Under the pieces are notes generated by a model, which did no database searches, was not told where the DNA came from, and was given only the letters and a program-made list of their open reading frames with translations. A DNA stretch of 64,000 bases from Paenibacillus sp. FJAT-29882. GTDB lineage: Bacteria > Bacillota > Bacilli > Bacillales > DSM-1321. The DNA lies in NCBI RefSeq assembly GCF_001510645.1, contig NZ_LMVB01000001.1, positions 2,428,981-2,492,980 of the forward strand. The letters run 5' to 3'. This document shows, piece after piece, positions 45,690 through 54,487 of the stretch; within the stretch, counting starts at the first letter, position 1; every line of letters starts with the position of its first letter. The translations under genes were made by a program, and so were the position numbers.

Positions 45690-45760
45690 AAGGATGACTC
45701 TAAGATAACAATTTCTCTAAAGCACCATAGGGAGAGTTGTTATTAGAGTCACCCTTTTTT
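45690..45760 (+). terminator. Long terminator of sspD
   Basis: AGG-TGACTCTAA-ATAACAA pairs with TTGTTAT-TAGAGTCA-CCT, followed by TTTTTT. Confidence 0.85.
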
Positions 45761-46053
45761 ATTTCGCTATTTTTACATCATTTTATTATATTCTCCAAAA
45801 AACCCCGAAAATCTAAAAAACATTCATTATAAACGAACTATTACAAAAAAACAATAAATATGGAAAGGATTATCCATGTTTATTAGCGAATGTAAAAGGG
45901 TATATACTAATGTTTTGAATCGAATACACAGCAATATTTATTAGCAAGTAGTAGCGGAATCATGATATGATATGATCATTCTTCTTGATTTTCCGTTATC
46001 AATTAATCGGTAAAAAAACAGATAGCTTAAACGTATCAGAGGTGAACACACAA

Positions 46054-47244
46054 TTGAAAAGAATATTAAAAGCTTATGATTATCCCACCTTCATCGCCAT
46101 TGTGTTACTCTGCTTATTTGGTTTAGTCATGGTGTACAGCTCGAGCATGATTGCAGCAGTAGCAAGATGGGATTATGACATCGATCATTTTTATCAAAAT
46201 CAAAAAAAAGCGATGCTGCTATCATTCTGTGCAATGTTTTTTATGATGATCTTTCCTTACAAATTTTTTCAGAATAAAAAAATCTTAATGATTATGATGT
46301 TCGGAATATCTGGATCACTATTCTTTACATTTTTATTTGGTCATACAGCTGGTAATGCTCAAAGTTGGCTTAAAATCGGCGGATTTTCCATCCAGCCGGC
46401 TGAATTTTCTAAACTAGCCTTAATTATTTACTTGGCAGCCATTTACGGAAAAAGACAAGACCGTATCAATAATATGGATAAAGCCGTCATGCCACCGATT
46501 ATTTTTCTTGTAACCATCTGTTTACTTATCGCGATTCAGCCCGACTATGGTACGGCAGCTATAATATTCTTAATTTCTGCATCCATCATCATTTCATCTG
46601 GAATGGCCTTTAAAGGGCTGGTAAAGTTATTCTCCATATTTCTAATGTTCGCTGGGGTAGCAATTGTAGGATTCTTTGTTACAGGCAATATATCAAAGAT
46701 TTTTTCTGCTAATAAAATAGCTCGTTTCACAAGCTTTTCAGATCCGTTTCAAGCAGGCGATTCTGGTCTTCAGTTAGCGAATTCATTGCTTGCAATTGGT
46801 AATGGAGGCTTAACAGGAGTTGGCTTGGGAGAAAGTACGCAGAAATACGGATATTTGCCTGAAAGTCATACCGACTTTATCATTGCCATTATCGCTGAAG
46901 AGCTCGGATTCCTTGGAGTGGCCTTCGTACTGCTTACTTTAGCGTTTATTGTATTAAGGGGTCTCGTTCTATCTGCTAAATGCACCGATCCATTTGGTAG
47001 CCTTCTGCTTATTGGGATTTCCTCGATGATAGGGATTCAAGTTGTTATCAATATTGGCGGCGCTACTGGTCTCATGCCCATCACTGGTATAACATTACCC
47101 TTTATAAGTTATGGAGGATCCTCACTTTTGCTTTTGATGACTTCTATTGGGATGTATCAAAATATTATTATGCGTATGAATCTAAAGGCACAGAAAGAAG
47201 CTGAAGAGCCCGTTATTCATCAGGACTTCGTATCCAATAAATAA
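46054..47244 (+). CDS. ftsW: Cell-division peptidoglycan polymerase FtsW
   Basis: 396 residues from a TTG with GAGGTG at 9 nt; the open frame runs 23 codons further upstream without support. About ten membrane helices. SEDS-family signatures: F-G-L-V-M-V-Y-S-S-S-M, then SWLKIGGFSIQPAEFSKLALI, PDYGTAAI (the catalytic Asp is expected in the later SHTDFIIAIIAEELGF region) and PFISYGGSSLL. It polymerises lipid II with a class B PBP at the septum. RodA/SpoVE paralogs share these motifs, but the N-terminus favours FtsW. No class B PBP gene is near. Confidence 0.88.
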   Translation: MKRILKAYDYPTFIAIVLLCLFGLVMVYSSSMIAAVARWDYDIDHFYQNQKKAMLLSFCAMFFMMIFPYKFFQNKKILMIMMFGISGSLFFTFLFGHTAGNAQSWLKIGGFSIQPAEFSKLALIIYLAAIYGKRQDRINNMDKAVMPPIIFLVTICLLIAIQPDYGTAAIIFLISASIIISSGMAFKGLVKLFSIFLMFAGVAIVGFFVTGNISKIFSANKIARFTSFSDPFQAGDSGLQLANSLLAIGNGGLTGVGLGESTQKYGYLPESHTDFIIAIIAEELGFLGVAFVLLTLAFIVLRGLVLSAKCTDPFGSLLLIGISSMIGIQVVINIGGATGLMPITGITLPFISYGGSSLLLLMTSIGMYQNIIMRMNLKAQKEAEEPVIHQDFVSNK

Positions 47245-47245
47245 T

Positions 47246-47281
47246 CAAAAACCGCTGCTAGAATTCTAACAGCGGTTTTTG
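47246..47281. terminator. Bidirectional terminator of ftsW and nhaC
   Basis: AAAAACCGCTG pairs with CAGCGGTTTTT between the two convergent genes. Confidence 0.9.
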
Positions 47282-47282
47282 A

Positions 47283-48662
47283 TTATTTAAAGTGCAAGCC
47301 GATTTTTGTCCATCCACTAAGTAAACTTAGCAGCGGGCAAAGAATGCAGAAAAGAGCAAATGGTGCATATTCAATGGTCGGTACGCCAAGTACTTGGGTA
47401 AGAAATACACCACAGACCCCCCAAGGAACAAGTGGATTTACGACAGTACCTGAATCCTCTAACACTCTTGCCAATGATTTTGCTTTCAATCCCATTGTTT
47501 CATATTCCTGCCGAAACGTTTTCCCAGGTAAAAGTATCGATAAATACTGTTCACCCGCGAGAAAATTTACTCCAATTCCAGTCAAAACAGTGGCAGAAAC
47601 TAAGCGCCCGACGTTCGTCAACGTTTTCTTAACGGCTTCTAAAATGGCAGGGATAATACCTAGTTCGAATAGCAAGCCGCCCATCCCAAGGGCCAGAATC
47701 ACAAGTGAAATGGAAAACATCATACTCGTAATTCCTCCTCTTGAAACAATCGAATCAAGTTGTTCTACTCCACTATTTAAAGAAAACCCTGAGTATAAAA
47801 TATCAGCTATTCCGGTTACAGTCACATCAGGTGAGGTAAAAAACGTAATAATGATTGCCGTAATAATTCCAGCGGATAATGTAGGAATTGCAGAAACCTT
47901 TTTCAAAGCTAGTCCCCCAACCATAACAAATGGTAGCAAGCTCCATAGACTTATTGTTGTGTGAGTAGATAATGCAGATACCATCTCGTCCATTTCTTTT
48001 ACACCTGTAACATTTGTGCTTGGGGAAAGTATGAAAAACAATACCAAACTAATCAAAAATGCTGGAATGGTTGTCCATAACATATTTCGAATATGCTCAA
48101 ATAACGGAACTCCTACTGTTTCAGATGCGAGATTGGTTGTATCGGATAATGGAGACATTTTATCACCAAAGAATGCTCCAGAAATAATGGCACCTGCCGT
48201 AATTGCCAATGAAAAGTCAAGTGCAGTTGCCATCCCGATAAACGCGACGCCTACAGTAGCAGATGTTGTTAACGAGCTGCCGATACATAAGCCAATTAAT
48301 GAAGTTGATAAAAAAACAATCGCAAAAAAGGAGCTGCCTGAAATATATTGAAATCCATAAAACATCAGGGTCGGTATGGTCCCACTTGCCATCCAGCTCG
48401 AAATTAACATCCCAATAAAAAAGAAAATATAAATCGCACCTAAACCAGGAGCTGCACCATTTATCATAGCCTTTTCAATGATTGAGAAGGTTAGTCCTTT
48501 CATTCTTCCATAAATAATCAGAGCAAGTATGGCACCAAGTATCGGTATATGAGGCGTCATTTCATAATGAATAATTCCAATTCCAATTATAGTTAATGAG
48601 ATGGCCAGAATAACCAATGCTTCTCCCATCGACAGCTTTAATTTCACATTCTTTACTTCCAC
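47283..48662 (-). CDS. nhaC: NhaC-type Na+/H+ antiporter
   Basis: 459 residues with about twelve hydrophobic segments. The signature GDKMSPLSDTTNLA (about residue 165) with flanking GAIISGAFF is characteristic of NhaC. The second half contains GVNFLAGEQYLSILLPGKTF and EDSGTVVNPLVPWG, also family motifs. It would extrude Na+ (or exchange malate/lactate-like anions in relatives such as MleN/YheL) at alkaline pH. Confidence 0.9.
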   Translation of the reverse strand: MEVKNVKLKLSMGEALVILAISLTIIGIGIIHYEMTPHIPILGAILALIIYGRMKGLTFSIIEKAMINGAAPGLGAIYIFFFIGMLISSWMASGTIPTLMFYGFQYISGSSFFAIVFLSTSLIGLCIGSSLTTSATVGVAFIGMATALDFSLAITAGAIISGAFFGDKMSPLSDTTNLASETVGVPLFEHIRNMLWTTIPAFLISLVLFFILSPSTNVTGVKEMDEMVSALSTHTTISLWSLLPFVMVGGLALKKVSAIPTLSAGIITAIIITFFTSPDVTVTGIADILYSGFSLNSGVEQLDSIVSRGGITSMMFSISLVILALGMGGLLFELGIIPAILEAVKKTLTNVGRLVSATVLTGIGVNFLAGEQYLSILLPGKTFRQEYETMGLKAKSLARVLEDSGTVVNPLVPWGVCGVFLTQVLGVPTIEYAPFALFCILCPLLSLLSGWTKIGLHFK

Positions 48663-48876
48663 CTGTTTTCCCCACTTTCATGTTGTATAAAACTACTTAG
48701 TTGCAAATGTAGAGAATTATCTACCTTTTTCACTTAGACGCTTTTAAGCGATAAAGCATAAAGTTAAATTTAAGCCAATACGCTGGATTTGTCAATCCTT
48801 TTTTCTATAAAGGTATAATACCCTATGTTGCAACTTCTCTTTCATGATTTTCAAATGTGAATACTTCGGAATTTAT

Positions 48877-48998
48877 AAAAAAACGAGGTTGTCCCAAAGG
48901 GTCTGACCTCACACTCGATACAATCGTTTATTGTGTCATATAAACGATTGTATCGGAGATGTGGGTCTAACCCTTTCGTTATGGGACAGCCTCATTTT
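48877..48998 (-). terminator. prfC terminator carrying repeat C, copy 5 (three nested stems)
   Basis: Outer arms GAGGTTGTCCC / GGGACAGCCTC with T-runs. Middle arms AAAGGGTCTGACCTCACA / TGTGGGTCTAACCCTTT. The inner 16-bp perfect stem CGATACAATCGTTTAT / ATAAACGATTGTATCG lies within. Confidence 0.9.
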
Positions 48999-50576
48999 TT
49001 ATTCACTCATATCCATTGGATTATATAACTTTACATCAGGGTTTTTGTCTTGGAACCAGCGCAGAGCGAAATCATTTTCGAAAAGGAACGCATATTTATC
49101 GTACCGATCTTTCACAAGGATACTACGTGTGCTATGAAGATTTTCATCAATCTTTTCATCCTCTGCCCAACGAGTAATCTTGCTGCCCATTCTCTCCATA
49201 ATAACTTCAACGTTGTATTCATTGCGCATCCGGTGTTCAAATACTTCGAATTGTAGCTGACCTACTGCCCCTAACAAATACTCTTCCATACGTATAGTTT
49301 TGAACAACTGGATCGCTCCTTCTTGCACGAGCTGATTAATCCCTTTATGAAAATGCTTTTGTTTCATCACGTTTTTAGCGGTTACTCTCATAAATAATTC
49401 TGGAGTGAATTGTGGTAAACGGTCAAATTGATACAATTCCTTACTTGTTGTAATTGTATCACCAATTTGATAATTCCCCGTATCATAAAGACCAATAATA
49501 TCACCGCCTACTGCCTCATTTACCGTATTACGATCATCAGCTAAAAATTGAGTAGAGGATGACAAGTTTATCGGTTTCCCTGTTCTACTAAGAAATACGC
49601 TCATACCACGTTCAAACTTGCCTGAACATATGCGTAAAAACGCAATGCGATCACGATGCTTAGGATTCATATTCGCTTGGATTTTAAAGATAAAGCCAGA
49701 AAAATCCTCGTTTATTGGTTGAATTTCGCCTACTGTCGTATTTCGTGGCTGTGGTGCAGGAGCAAATTGTAAGTATGCATCTAAAAAAGTCTGAACGCCA
49801 AATGTCGTCAATGCACTTCCGAAAAAGACTGGACTAAGCGTTCCGGCTAGTATATTTTCTTCCGAGAACTGGTTACCAGCTTCTGAAAGCAGCATGATTT
49901 CTTCAAGCGTTTGCTCATAAAGAGGTGAATCCTTTAATGCATGATCAACTGCCAATTCTCCTTCATCATTCAAAGGAAGATACCGATCTTTCTCATCACT
50001 TTTGAATTGCTCAATTCGATTATTAAACCGGTCATAGACACCGACAAATTCTTTTCCCATTCCAATCGGCCAGTTCATTGGATACGTTTCAATTCCAAGT
50101 ACTTCTTCTAGCTCAGCAAGTAACTCAAGCGGCATTTTTCCTTGACGATCCATTTTGTTAATAAACGTAAAAATCGGAATCCCGCGCATCCGGCATACCT
50201 TGAACAGCTTGATCGTTTGATCTTCAATTCCTTTAGCAGAATCCACAATCATCACAGCACTATCGACTGCCATCAGTGTACGGTATGTGTCTTCACTGAA
50301 ATCTTGGTGACCTGGTGTATCTAATATATTCACACGAAAATCATCATAATCAAATTGCATGACAGATGAAGTGACTGAAATTCCACGTTGCTTTTCAATC
50401 TCCATCCAATCACTTGTCGCATACTTACCTGTTTTCCTTGCCTTAACGGTTCCTGCATCACGGATGGCACCACCAAATAAAAGCAGTTTTTCCGTTAATG
50501 TTGTTTTCCCAGCATCCGGGTGAGAGATAATAGCAAAGGTTCTTCTTGATTGAACCTCATCGTTTAATGTATTCAT
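48999..50576 (-). CDS. prfC: Peptide chain release factor 3
   Basis: 525 residues, the standard RF3 length. It is a translational GTPase that recycles RF1/RF2. G1 motif [16 protein letters not shown], effector region [10 protein letters not shown]3 DTPGHQDF, G4 NKMDR. The beta-barrel domain II and C-terminal domain ([13 protein letters not shown]) follow. The gene has strong terminator structure behind it and is otherwise monocistronic. Confidence 0.97.
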   Translation of the reverse strand: MNTLNDEVQSRRTFAIISHPDAGKTTLTEKLLLFGGAIRDAGTVKARKTGKYATSDWMEIEKQRGISVTSSVMQFDYDDFRVNILDTPGHQDFSEDTYRTLMAVDSAVMIVDSAKGIEDQTIKLFKVCRMRGIPIFTFINKMDRQGKMPLELLAELEEVLGIETYPMNWPIGMGKEFVGVYDRFNNRIEQFKSDEKDRYLPLNDEGELAVDHALKDSPLYEQTLEEIMLLSEAGNQFSEENILAGTLSPVFFGSALTTFGVQTFLDAYLQFAPAPQPRNTTVGEIQPINEDFSGFIFKIQANMNPKHRDRIAFLRICSGKFERGMSVFLSRTGKPINLSSSTQFLADDRNTVNEAVGGDIIGLYDTGNYQIGDTITTSKELYQFDRLPQFTPELFMRVTAKNVMKQKHFHKGINQLVQEGAIQLFKTIRMEEYLLGAVGQLQFEVFEHRMRNEYNVEVIMERMGSKITRWAEDEKIDENLHSTRSILVKDRYDKYAFLFENDFALRWFQDKNPDVKLYNPMDMSE

Positions 50577-50799
50577 ATGTTTATTCCCTTCTATCCTATA
50601 TAAGTGGAATGTCCACCATCAAGTTAACTAACGTCCATCTTTTCTTATTCATCACACTTTTAAATGAAGATCTTATTGTCAGTATCTCCTTCATTTATAC
50701 CAATAGTTATAGTTTATGAACGATGTTCACTCATTCTACACTTTAGAAATATATCATATCTGCTTCTTTTTTGGCTATACCCTAAGAAGAGTTACACAA
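50577..50799. other. Upstream region of prfC
   Basis: AT-rich, no gene. It should hold the prfC promoter; TATAAA-type boxes are visible near 50697 on the minus strand, but no confident pair could be chosen. Confidence 0.3.
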
Positions 50800-51020
50800 T
50801 AGAAAAGTACAAACGACTTGATCAACCTCAGGCATAGCATAAGACGAGGTGGTAGGCTGCTTTCGCTAGATACCAAAAATTATTGAAAAAACTTAGATTT
50901 TTTTAGCTTTTTATAAAAAGCGCAAACGACTTTGAGGAACTTCAACAAACAAGAGGACGAAAGCGGTGAAGCTATCATTTGGACAATGAAAAACGTGTGA
51001 AACCGCAGTTTCACACAATT
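50800..51020 (+). repeat. Dispersed repeat E, copy 2, and a short palindrome
   Basis: CTTGATCAACCTCAGGCATAGCATAAGACGAG at 50818-50850 matches copy E1 at about 28 of 31 positions. AAAAGCGCAAACGACTT at 50927 resembles the AAAAGTACAAACGACTT leading into E2, suggesting a second, partial unit. GTGTGAAACCGCAGTTTCACAC at about 50994-51015 is a palindrome. Confidence 0.55.
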
Positions 51021-51095
51021 GAGTCATAATCCGTTTAAATAACCATATTGTTTAACACAGCTTTCATTTTTTAAATAGTCGCTTTAGTTTGACAC

Positions 51096-51206
51096 CTATT
51101 GCTTTTGTCGTTTTGCTTGCTGCTTCTTTTGCCAATATTTTTTTGCTTCTTTTATCAACAAAGGAGCAACTAATACGGCAACACGTTTTAGCATCTTTTT
51201 CTTCAT
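51096..51206 (-). CDS. Predicted 36-residue basic peptide with a hydrophobic N-terminal half
   Basis: M-K-K-K-M-L-K-R, then V-A-V-L-V-A-P-L-L-I-K-E-A, then a Lys/Gln-rich tail. The layout (short hydrophobic stretch plus cationic amphipathic tail) is common among small membrane-associated peptides of Bacilli. AAGCAGGG precedes the ATG. Not assignable to a family; reality is moderately supported. Confidence 0.5.
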   Translation of the reverse strand: MKKKMLKRVAVLVAPLLIKEAKKYWQKKQQAKRQKQ

Positions 51207-51395
51207 ACTAGAACCCTGCTTTCTTTCGAATTAAGCGTTAATAAATCACCACTCTCTATCCTCCTGTTTAACCTAAGAAGGAAAATTTAAAACATACTTG
51301 CTTTATTTATGTATGTTTTAACAGCTGATAATTCAGGTATAAGAAATTACTTTTTAGGATACGATAGAAAATGTCATTTTGATGAAAGATAGTGA

Positions 51396-51424
51396 TTGAG
51401 ATTTAAAATGATTTGTTTTACAAT
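51396..51424 (+). promoter_or_regulatory. Sigma-A promoter of the cold-shock gene
   Basis: TTGAGA (51396-51401), 17-bp spacer, TACAAT (51419-51424). Confidence 0.65.
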
Positions 51425-51430
51425 TTGATT

Positions 51431-51576
51431 AGATAATATTTAGAAAAATGAAACGAATTCACATATTAGCAAGCATCCACAACTAGTGGAATTTTGCTAA
51501 TATATGAATGGCTTATTTTTACTAATAAGCTTTACCATATATTAATATTTGCTTAATTTTTAGGAGGATTTATCGA
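51431..51576 (+). promoter_or_regulatory. Long structured 5' leader of the cold-shock gene
   Basis: About 146 nt between the predicted start and the ATG. TTAGCA...TTGCTAA and GGCTTATT...AATAAGC can form alternative stems ahead of AGGAGGA, as in thermosensitive csp leaders. The sensing role is inferred. Confidence 0.5.
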
Positions 51577-51780
51577 ATGACAGTTACTGGTAAAGTTAAA
51601 TGGTTTAATGGTGAAAAAGGATTTGGATTTATTGAGGTAGAAGGCGGCGACGATGTATTTGTACATTTCTCTGCAATCCAAGGAGAAGGTTTCAAAAATC
51701 TTGACGAAGGTCAAGACGTCGAATTCGAAATTGAAGAAGGCAACCGCGGACCTCAAGCTAAAAATGTTGTAAAACTATAA
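51577..51780 (+). CDS. Cold-shock protein (CspA/CspB family)
   Basis: 67 residues, a complete OB fold. RNP1 K-G-F-G-F-I-E and RNP2 V-F-V-H-F are intact, and it begins [15 protein letters not shown]. It binds single-stranded RNA/DNA and acts as an RNA chaperone. AGGAGGA is placed 8 nt before the ATG. A long leader and a downstream terminator make it a typical monocistronic csp gene. Confidence 0.96.
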   Translation: MTVTGKVKWFNGEKGFGFIEVEGGDDVFVHFSAIQGEGFKNLDEGQDVEFEIEEGNRGPQAKNVVKL

Positions 51781-51795
51781 TCTACCTTAATGGGT

Positions 51796-51828
51796 AAAGA
51801 TGCTGCCACTTGGCCGCATCTTTTTTAT
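51796..51828 (+). terminator. Terminator of the cold-shock gene
   Basis: AAGATGC-GCC-type stem: AAAGATGC pairs with GCATCTTT, inner GCC/GGC, then T-run. Confidence 0.8.
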
Positions 51829-51840
51829 TGTAATGTTGGA

Positions 51841-51897
51841 AATAAAGTGAAACTTCAATCAGTGGAGTTTCTTCATCCCACTGATTGTTAGTCCCGC
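51841..51897 (+). repeat. Dispersed repeat A, copy 9 (left part)
   Basis: AATAAAGTGAAACTTCAATC, then AGTGGAGTTTCTTCATCCCACT and GATTGTTAGTCCCG, matching the first 65 bp of the composite copy A8. It ends at the yvrJ stop codon. Confidence 0.8.
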
Positions 51898-52065
51898 TCA
51901 ACAATCTTTTCTATTTTTCAAATTGAAGTGATCCTTCAAACGATCGGGCAACTCAACAATGGTTTGATTAAGCACATCAAGCTTTGCTTCAAATCGATGA
52001 AGCAAATACAACGTGACAATAATTGGAAAACCAACATCACTGACAAATGTTAGAAGTTCATTCAT
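51898..52065 (-). CDS. yvrJ: YvrJ-family small membrane protein
   Basis: 55 residues. One N-terminal hydrophobic segment F-V-S-D-V-G-F-P-I-I-V-T-L-Y-L-L (about 7-22) followed by the amphipathic H-R-F-E-A-K-L-D-V-L-N-Q-T-I, the layout of YvrJ proteins. GGGGAGGTG precedes the ATG at 8 nt. In B. subtilis YvrJ is linked to the sigO/rsoA region, but none of those genes is here. Function unknown. Confidence 0.85.
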   Translation of the reverse strand: MNELLTFVSDVGFPIIVTLYLLHRFEAKLDVLNQTIVELPDRLKDHFNLKNRKDC

Positions 52066-52307
52066 ATCGTTCACCTCCCCTCACTCTCGTTATACCTCCA
52101 AACTTTGAAAAAGTAGCAGCATATTATAAATTATGTACCATTGAAATACGATTAGGCCCTGACCAATAAGTAGGATAAAATATGCTTAGATGTTCGAGGA
52201 GAAATAGTTTTTATAGTTTTGCATGTTGTAAATGTAAATAATTGTGAACCGGGCTTTTTGAACAACCTTTAGTCATAGATAGAGTTCTTAGAAAGTGAGG
52301 TAACCGA

Positions 52308-53129
52308 ATGAAATCAATCTTTCTTTTATTTCACAGCTGGTTTAACAGAAAAGATCAGTCACTTCCCTCAACACATGCTTCTTTCAAGATTGGTCATCGA
52401 GGTGCTTGTGGGCATTGCCCTGAAAACACAATCGCTTCCTTTAAAAAAGCTTTAGAATATCATGTTGATTACATTGAAATTGATATTCAAATGAGCCTTG
52501 ATAGAAAGATTGTTGTCTTTCATGATTCAACCTTGGAGAGGACAACAAATGGAAAGGGCAGGGTTCAGGATTTTACATATGAGGAGTTGGCTAAATTAGA
52601 TGCTGGTGGTTGGTATGGCGAGCAGTTTAAAGGAGAGAGAATCCCCCTATTAAGCACTGTATTGGATGAAATCTTACCCTTTGCTGGGATTTTAATTGAA
52701 ATAAAGCATCCCGAACACTATCCTGATATTGAATTGGCACTAGCTCATGAGCTTAAGAACAGATTGCAAGTAAGCATCGAGTCTCCAAAAGTGATGGTCC
52801 AATCTTTCAATATCACTTCAATTAAAAAGTTCCACGAGCTTTTACCAGAAGTCCCAGTCGGGATCCTAATCAAACATAATCCAAAAGGAATATCAAACAA
52901 AGCTTTACTGAAATATTCACAATTTGCTTCATTTATCAATCCCAAAAGAACGATGATGAACGAAAGGCTAAAACAAAGAATACATGCATGTGGAATGATG
53001 GCATTCACTTGGACGGTCAATAATCGGAAGCATGTCCATTCATTTGAGAAAATGAAACTTGATGGAATTGCGACTGATTTCCCTGAATATTTCAGTTTAA
53101 ACGAAAAGAATAGTGGACCTGTTACTTGA
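52308..53129 (+). CDS. Glycerophosphodiester phosphodiesterase
   Basis: 273 residues, a GDPD TIM barrel. The active-site residues are in GHRGACGHCPENTIASF, then EIDIQMS with metal-binding Glu/Asp, and FHDSTLERTTNGKG with the general acid His. It hydrolyses glycerophosphodiesters to glycerol-3-phosphate. No signal peptide, so a cytosolic enzyme. AAGTGAGGT precedes the ATG. Followed after 34 bp by repeat B4. Confidence 0.93.
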   Translation: MKSIFLLFHSWFNRKDQSLPSTHASFKIGHRGACGHCPENTIASFKKALEYHVDYIEIDIQMSLDRKIVVFHDSTLERTTNGKGRVQDFTYEELAKLDAGGWYGEQFKGERIPLLSTVLDEILPFAGILIEIKHPEHYPDIELALAHELKNRLQVSIESPKVMVQSFNITSIKKFHELLPEVPVGILIKHNPKGISNKALLKYSQFASFINPKRTMMNERLKQRIHACGMMAFTWTVNNRKHVHSFEKMKLDGIATDFPEYFSLNEKNSGPVT

Positions 53130-53163
53130 TTTCCTTTAATATGAGCAATTCTCAATAAGTGCG

Positions 53164-53307
53164 TGTTCAAAAAGGAGGATAAAAAGAGCCGAGAAGTTCG
53201 AGGAGCGCATCTCGAGAGGACCGGAGCGTATGTAGTTAATACGTGAGAACCGGAGAGACAGAGCTTTGAAGCAATTCGACAGCTATTTTTACCGGACTTT
53301 TTGAACA
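53164..53307 (+). repeat. Dispersed repeat B, copy 4
   Basis: 144 bp. TGTTCAAAAAGGAGGATAAA and TTTACCGGACTTTTTGAACA form the ends. The first 60 bp equal copy B2 base for base; the middle differs (AGGACCGGAGCG...GAGAACCGGAG). Confidence 0.88.
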
Positions 53308-53403
53308 TCCTCTATAAACAACAGAGGTATTAAAAGCATCATAACGGATACTTCTAATACCTCCTCTTTGTTCATGGACAGTTAAATTAAATCGTGTACT
53401 ATT

Positions 53404-54231
53404 TTAATAGCATTGGAATGAACGAATTTGATCCGCGTCTACACCAAAGTAAACCCACCGTTGCAAGTTTCTTCTCCAGCGGTATCCTGCAACAGAATAT
53501 CTGCCAACATAAGTCGGATAAAACCAAAAGCCTCTGCCGCTTTCGAGCCAAATATAGGTATTTCGGTACAAACAACCTCTTAAACTACCTGGATCTACAG
53601 CTTTCAAAAGCCCGCCACTTAATTGCGGAACAAATAATGGAGGTGCCGCTGTTGGCGGTCCATCATGATGATCATGGCCATGACCCCCTCCTTGTGGGGG
53701 TGGTCCCGGATACTGTCCATGACCCCCTCCTTGTGGGGGTGGTCCCGGATACTGTCCATGGCCTCCTCCTTGTGGGGGTGGTCCCGGATACTGTCCATGG
53801 CCTCCTCCTTGTGGGGGTGGTCCCGGATATTGTCCGGGTCCTCCTCCTTGTGGGGGTGGTCCCGGATATTGTCGAGGTCCTCCTCCTTGTGGGGGTGGTC
53901 CCGGATACTGTCCGTGGCCTCCTCCTTGTGGGGGTGGTCCCGGATACTGTCCGTGGCCTCCTCCTTGTGGGGGTGATCCAGGGTACTGTCCATATCCACC
54001 TCCTTGTGGTGATTGGTTTGGATACCTAAATCCTCCATCGAATAAAGGTTGATTCAAATCTTCCCACTGAGGACTTGGCAATTGCTCTGGATTATCCATT
54101 GCCTGTCTAGCTAACACCTCGTCATACTCCCCATAATTATCATATTCATTAGAGTAAGGATCATTATTCTGCTCATTAACATACTGATTTCCTTCAAAAT
54201 TAAATCGGGAATTTGGGTTGAACGGATTCAT
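53404..54231 (-). CDS. Pro-Gly-rich tandem-repeat protein with conserved C-terminal domain
   Basis: 275 residues. An Asn/Tyr-rich N-terminus (1-72) is followed by eight 13-residue units at residues 75-178, of the type P-Q-G-G-G-H-G-Q-Y-P-G-P-P. A His/Asp bridge (HGHDHHDG) leads to a 70-residue folded C-terminus: GGLLKAVDPGSLRGCLYRNT, GFWFYPTYVGRYSVAGYRW, WVYFGVDADQIRSFQCY, with two Cys. No signal peptide. Spore-surface or matrix proteins of Bacilli have similar makeup, but function is unknown. The repeats keep all reading frames open, creating large shadow ORFs. Confidence 0.8.
   Translation of the reverse strand: MNPFNPNSRFNFEGNQYVNEQNNDPYSNEYDNYGEYDEVLARQAMDNPEQLPSPQWEDLNQPLFDGGFRYPNQSPQGGGYGQYPGSPPQGGGHGQYPGPPPQGGGHGQYPGPPPQGGGPRQYPGPPPQGGGPGQYPGPPPQGGGHGQYPGPPPQGGGHGQYPGPPPQGGGHGQYPGPPPQGGGHGHDHHDGPPTAAPPLFVPQLSGGLLKAVDPGSLRGCLYRNTYIWLESGRGFWFYPTYVGRYSVAGYRWRRNLQRWVYFGVDADQIRSFQCY
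53698..54009 (-). repeat. 39-bp tandem repeats, eight units
   Basis: In-frame units of 39 bp within the gene above, each containing CCTCCTTGTGGGGGTGGTCC on the plus strand. Units differ at few positions, consistent with recent expansion; copy number is likely to vary between strains. Confidence 0.92.
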
Positions 54232-54325
54232 TTACCTTCACCTCGAATTTACTTTATCATTACCCTTTACACTATGTAGGCATCTACCCTACCGTACCTT
54301 GTTTCATATTTCTTTAAAATAGTGA

Positions 54326-54357
54326 TGGTGTTACAGTCTGTTAAAAGGGAATAAAAC
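54326..54357 (+). repeat. Right-end fragment of repeat A
   Basis: GGTGTTACAGTCTGTTAAAAGGGAATAAA resembles the A right end GGTGTTACTGCCCGTTAACGCGGGATAAA of copy A8. Confidence 0.45.
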
Positions 54358-54422
54358 AATTCCTCAGGAACGATGTATCCACAATTTCCGTAAGGAGGAA
54401 CCTTCTTCCTTACTAAAAAAAC

Positions 54423-54450
54423 TTGTATATTTAATATAATTTGTTATAGT
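54423..54450 (+). promoter_or_regulatory. Predicted promoter of mifM-yidC2
   Basis: TTGTAT (54423-54428), 16-bp spacer, TATAGT (54445-54450), about 38 nt before the mifM ATG. Confidence 0.55.
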
Positions 54451-54487
54451 GTAGGTAGAGTTTTTAACTAGAAAATGAGGGGTTCCT

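Noticed and set aside
47344..47964. 206-codon plus-strand frame
   Set aside because: Antisense shadow of nhaC, which has full family motifs on the other strand.
52745..53308. 187-codon minus-strand frame
   Set aside because: Antisense to the GDPD gene and running through repeat B4; its N-terminal peptide is also found in the shadow frame over copy B2, showing that it is repeat translation.
53698..54009. CRISPR-like regular repeats
   Set aside because: The 39-bp units are directly adjacent with no unique spacers and are in frame in a coding sequence; no cas genes are present.
53619..54038. Long open frames on both strands overlapping the Pro-Gly repeat gene (139 codons minus, 103 and 211 codons plus)
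   Set aside because: They arise because the 39-bp repeat keeps every frame open; they lack ribosome binding sites and encode pure repeat peptides. The 275-codon frame has a start, non-repeat ends and a folded C-terminal domain.
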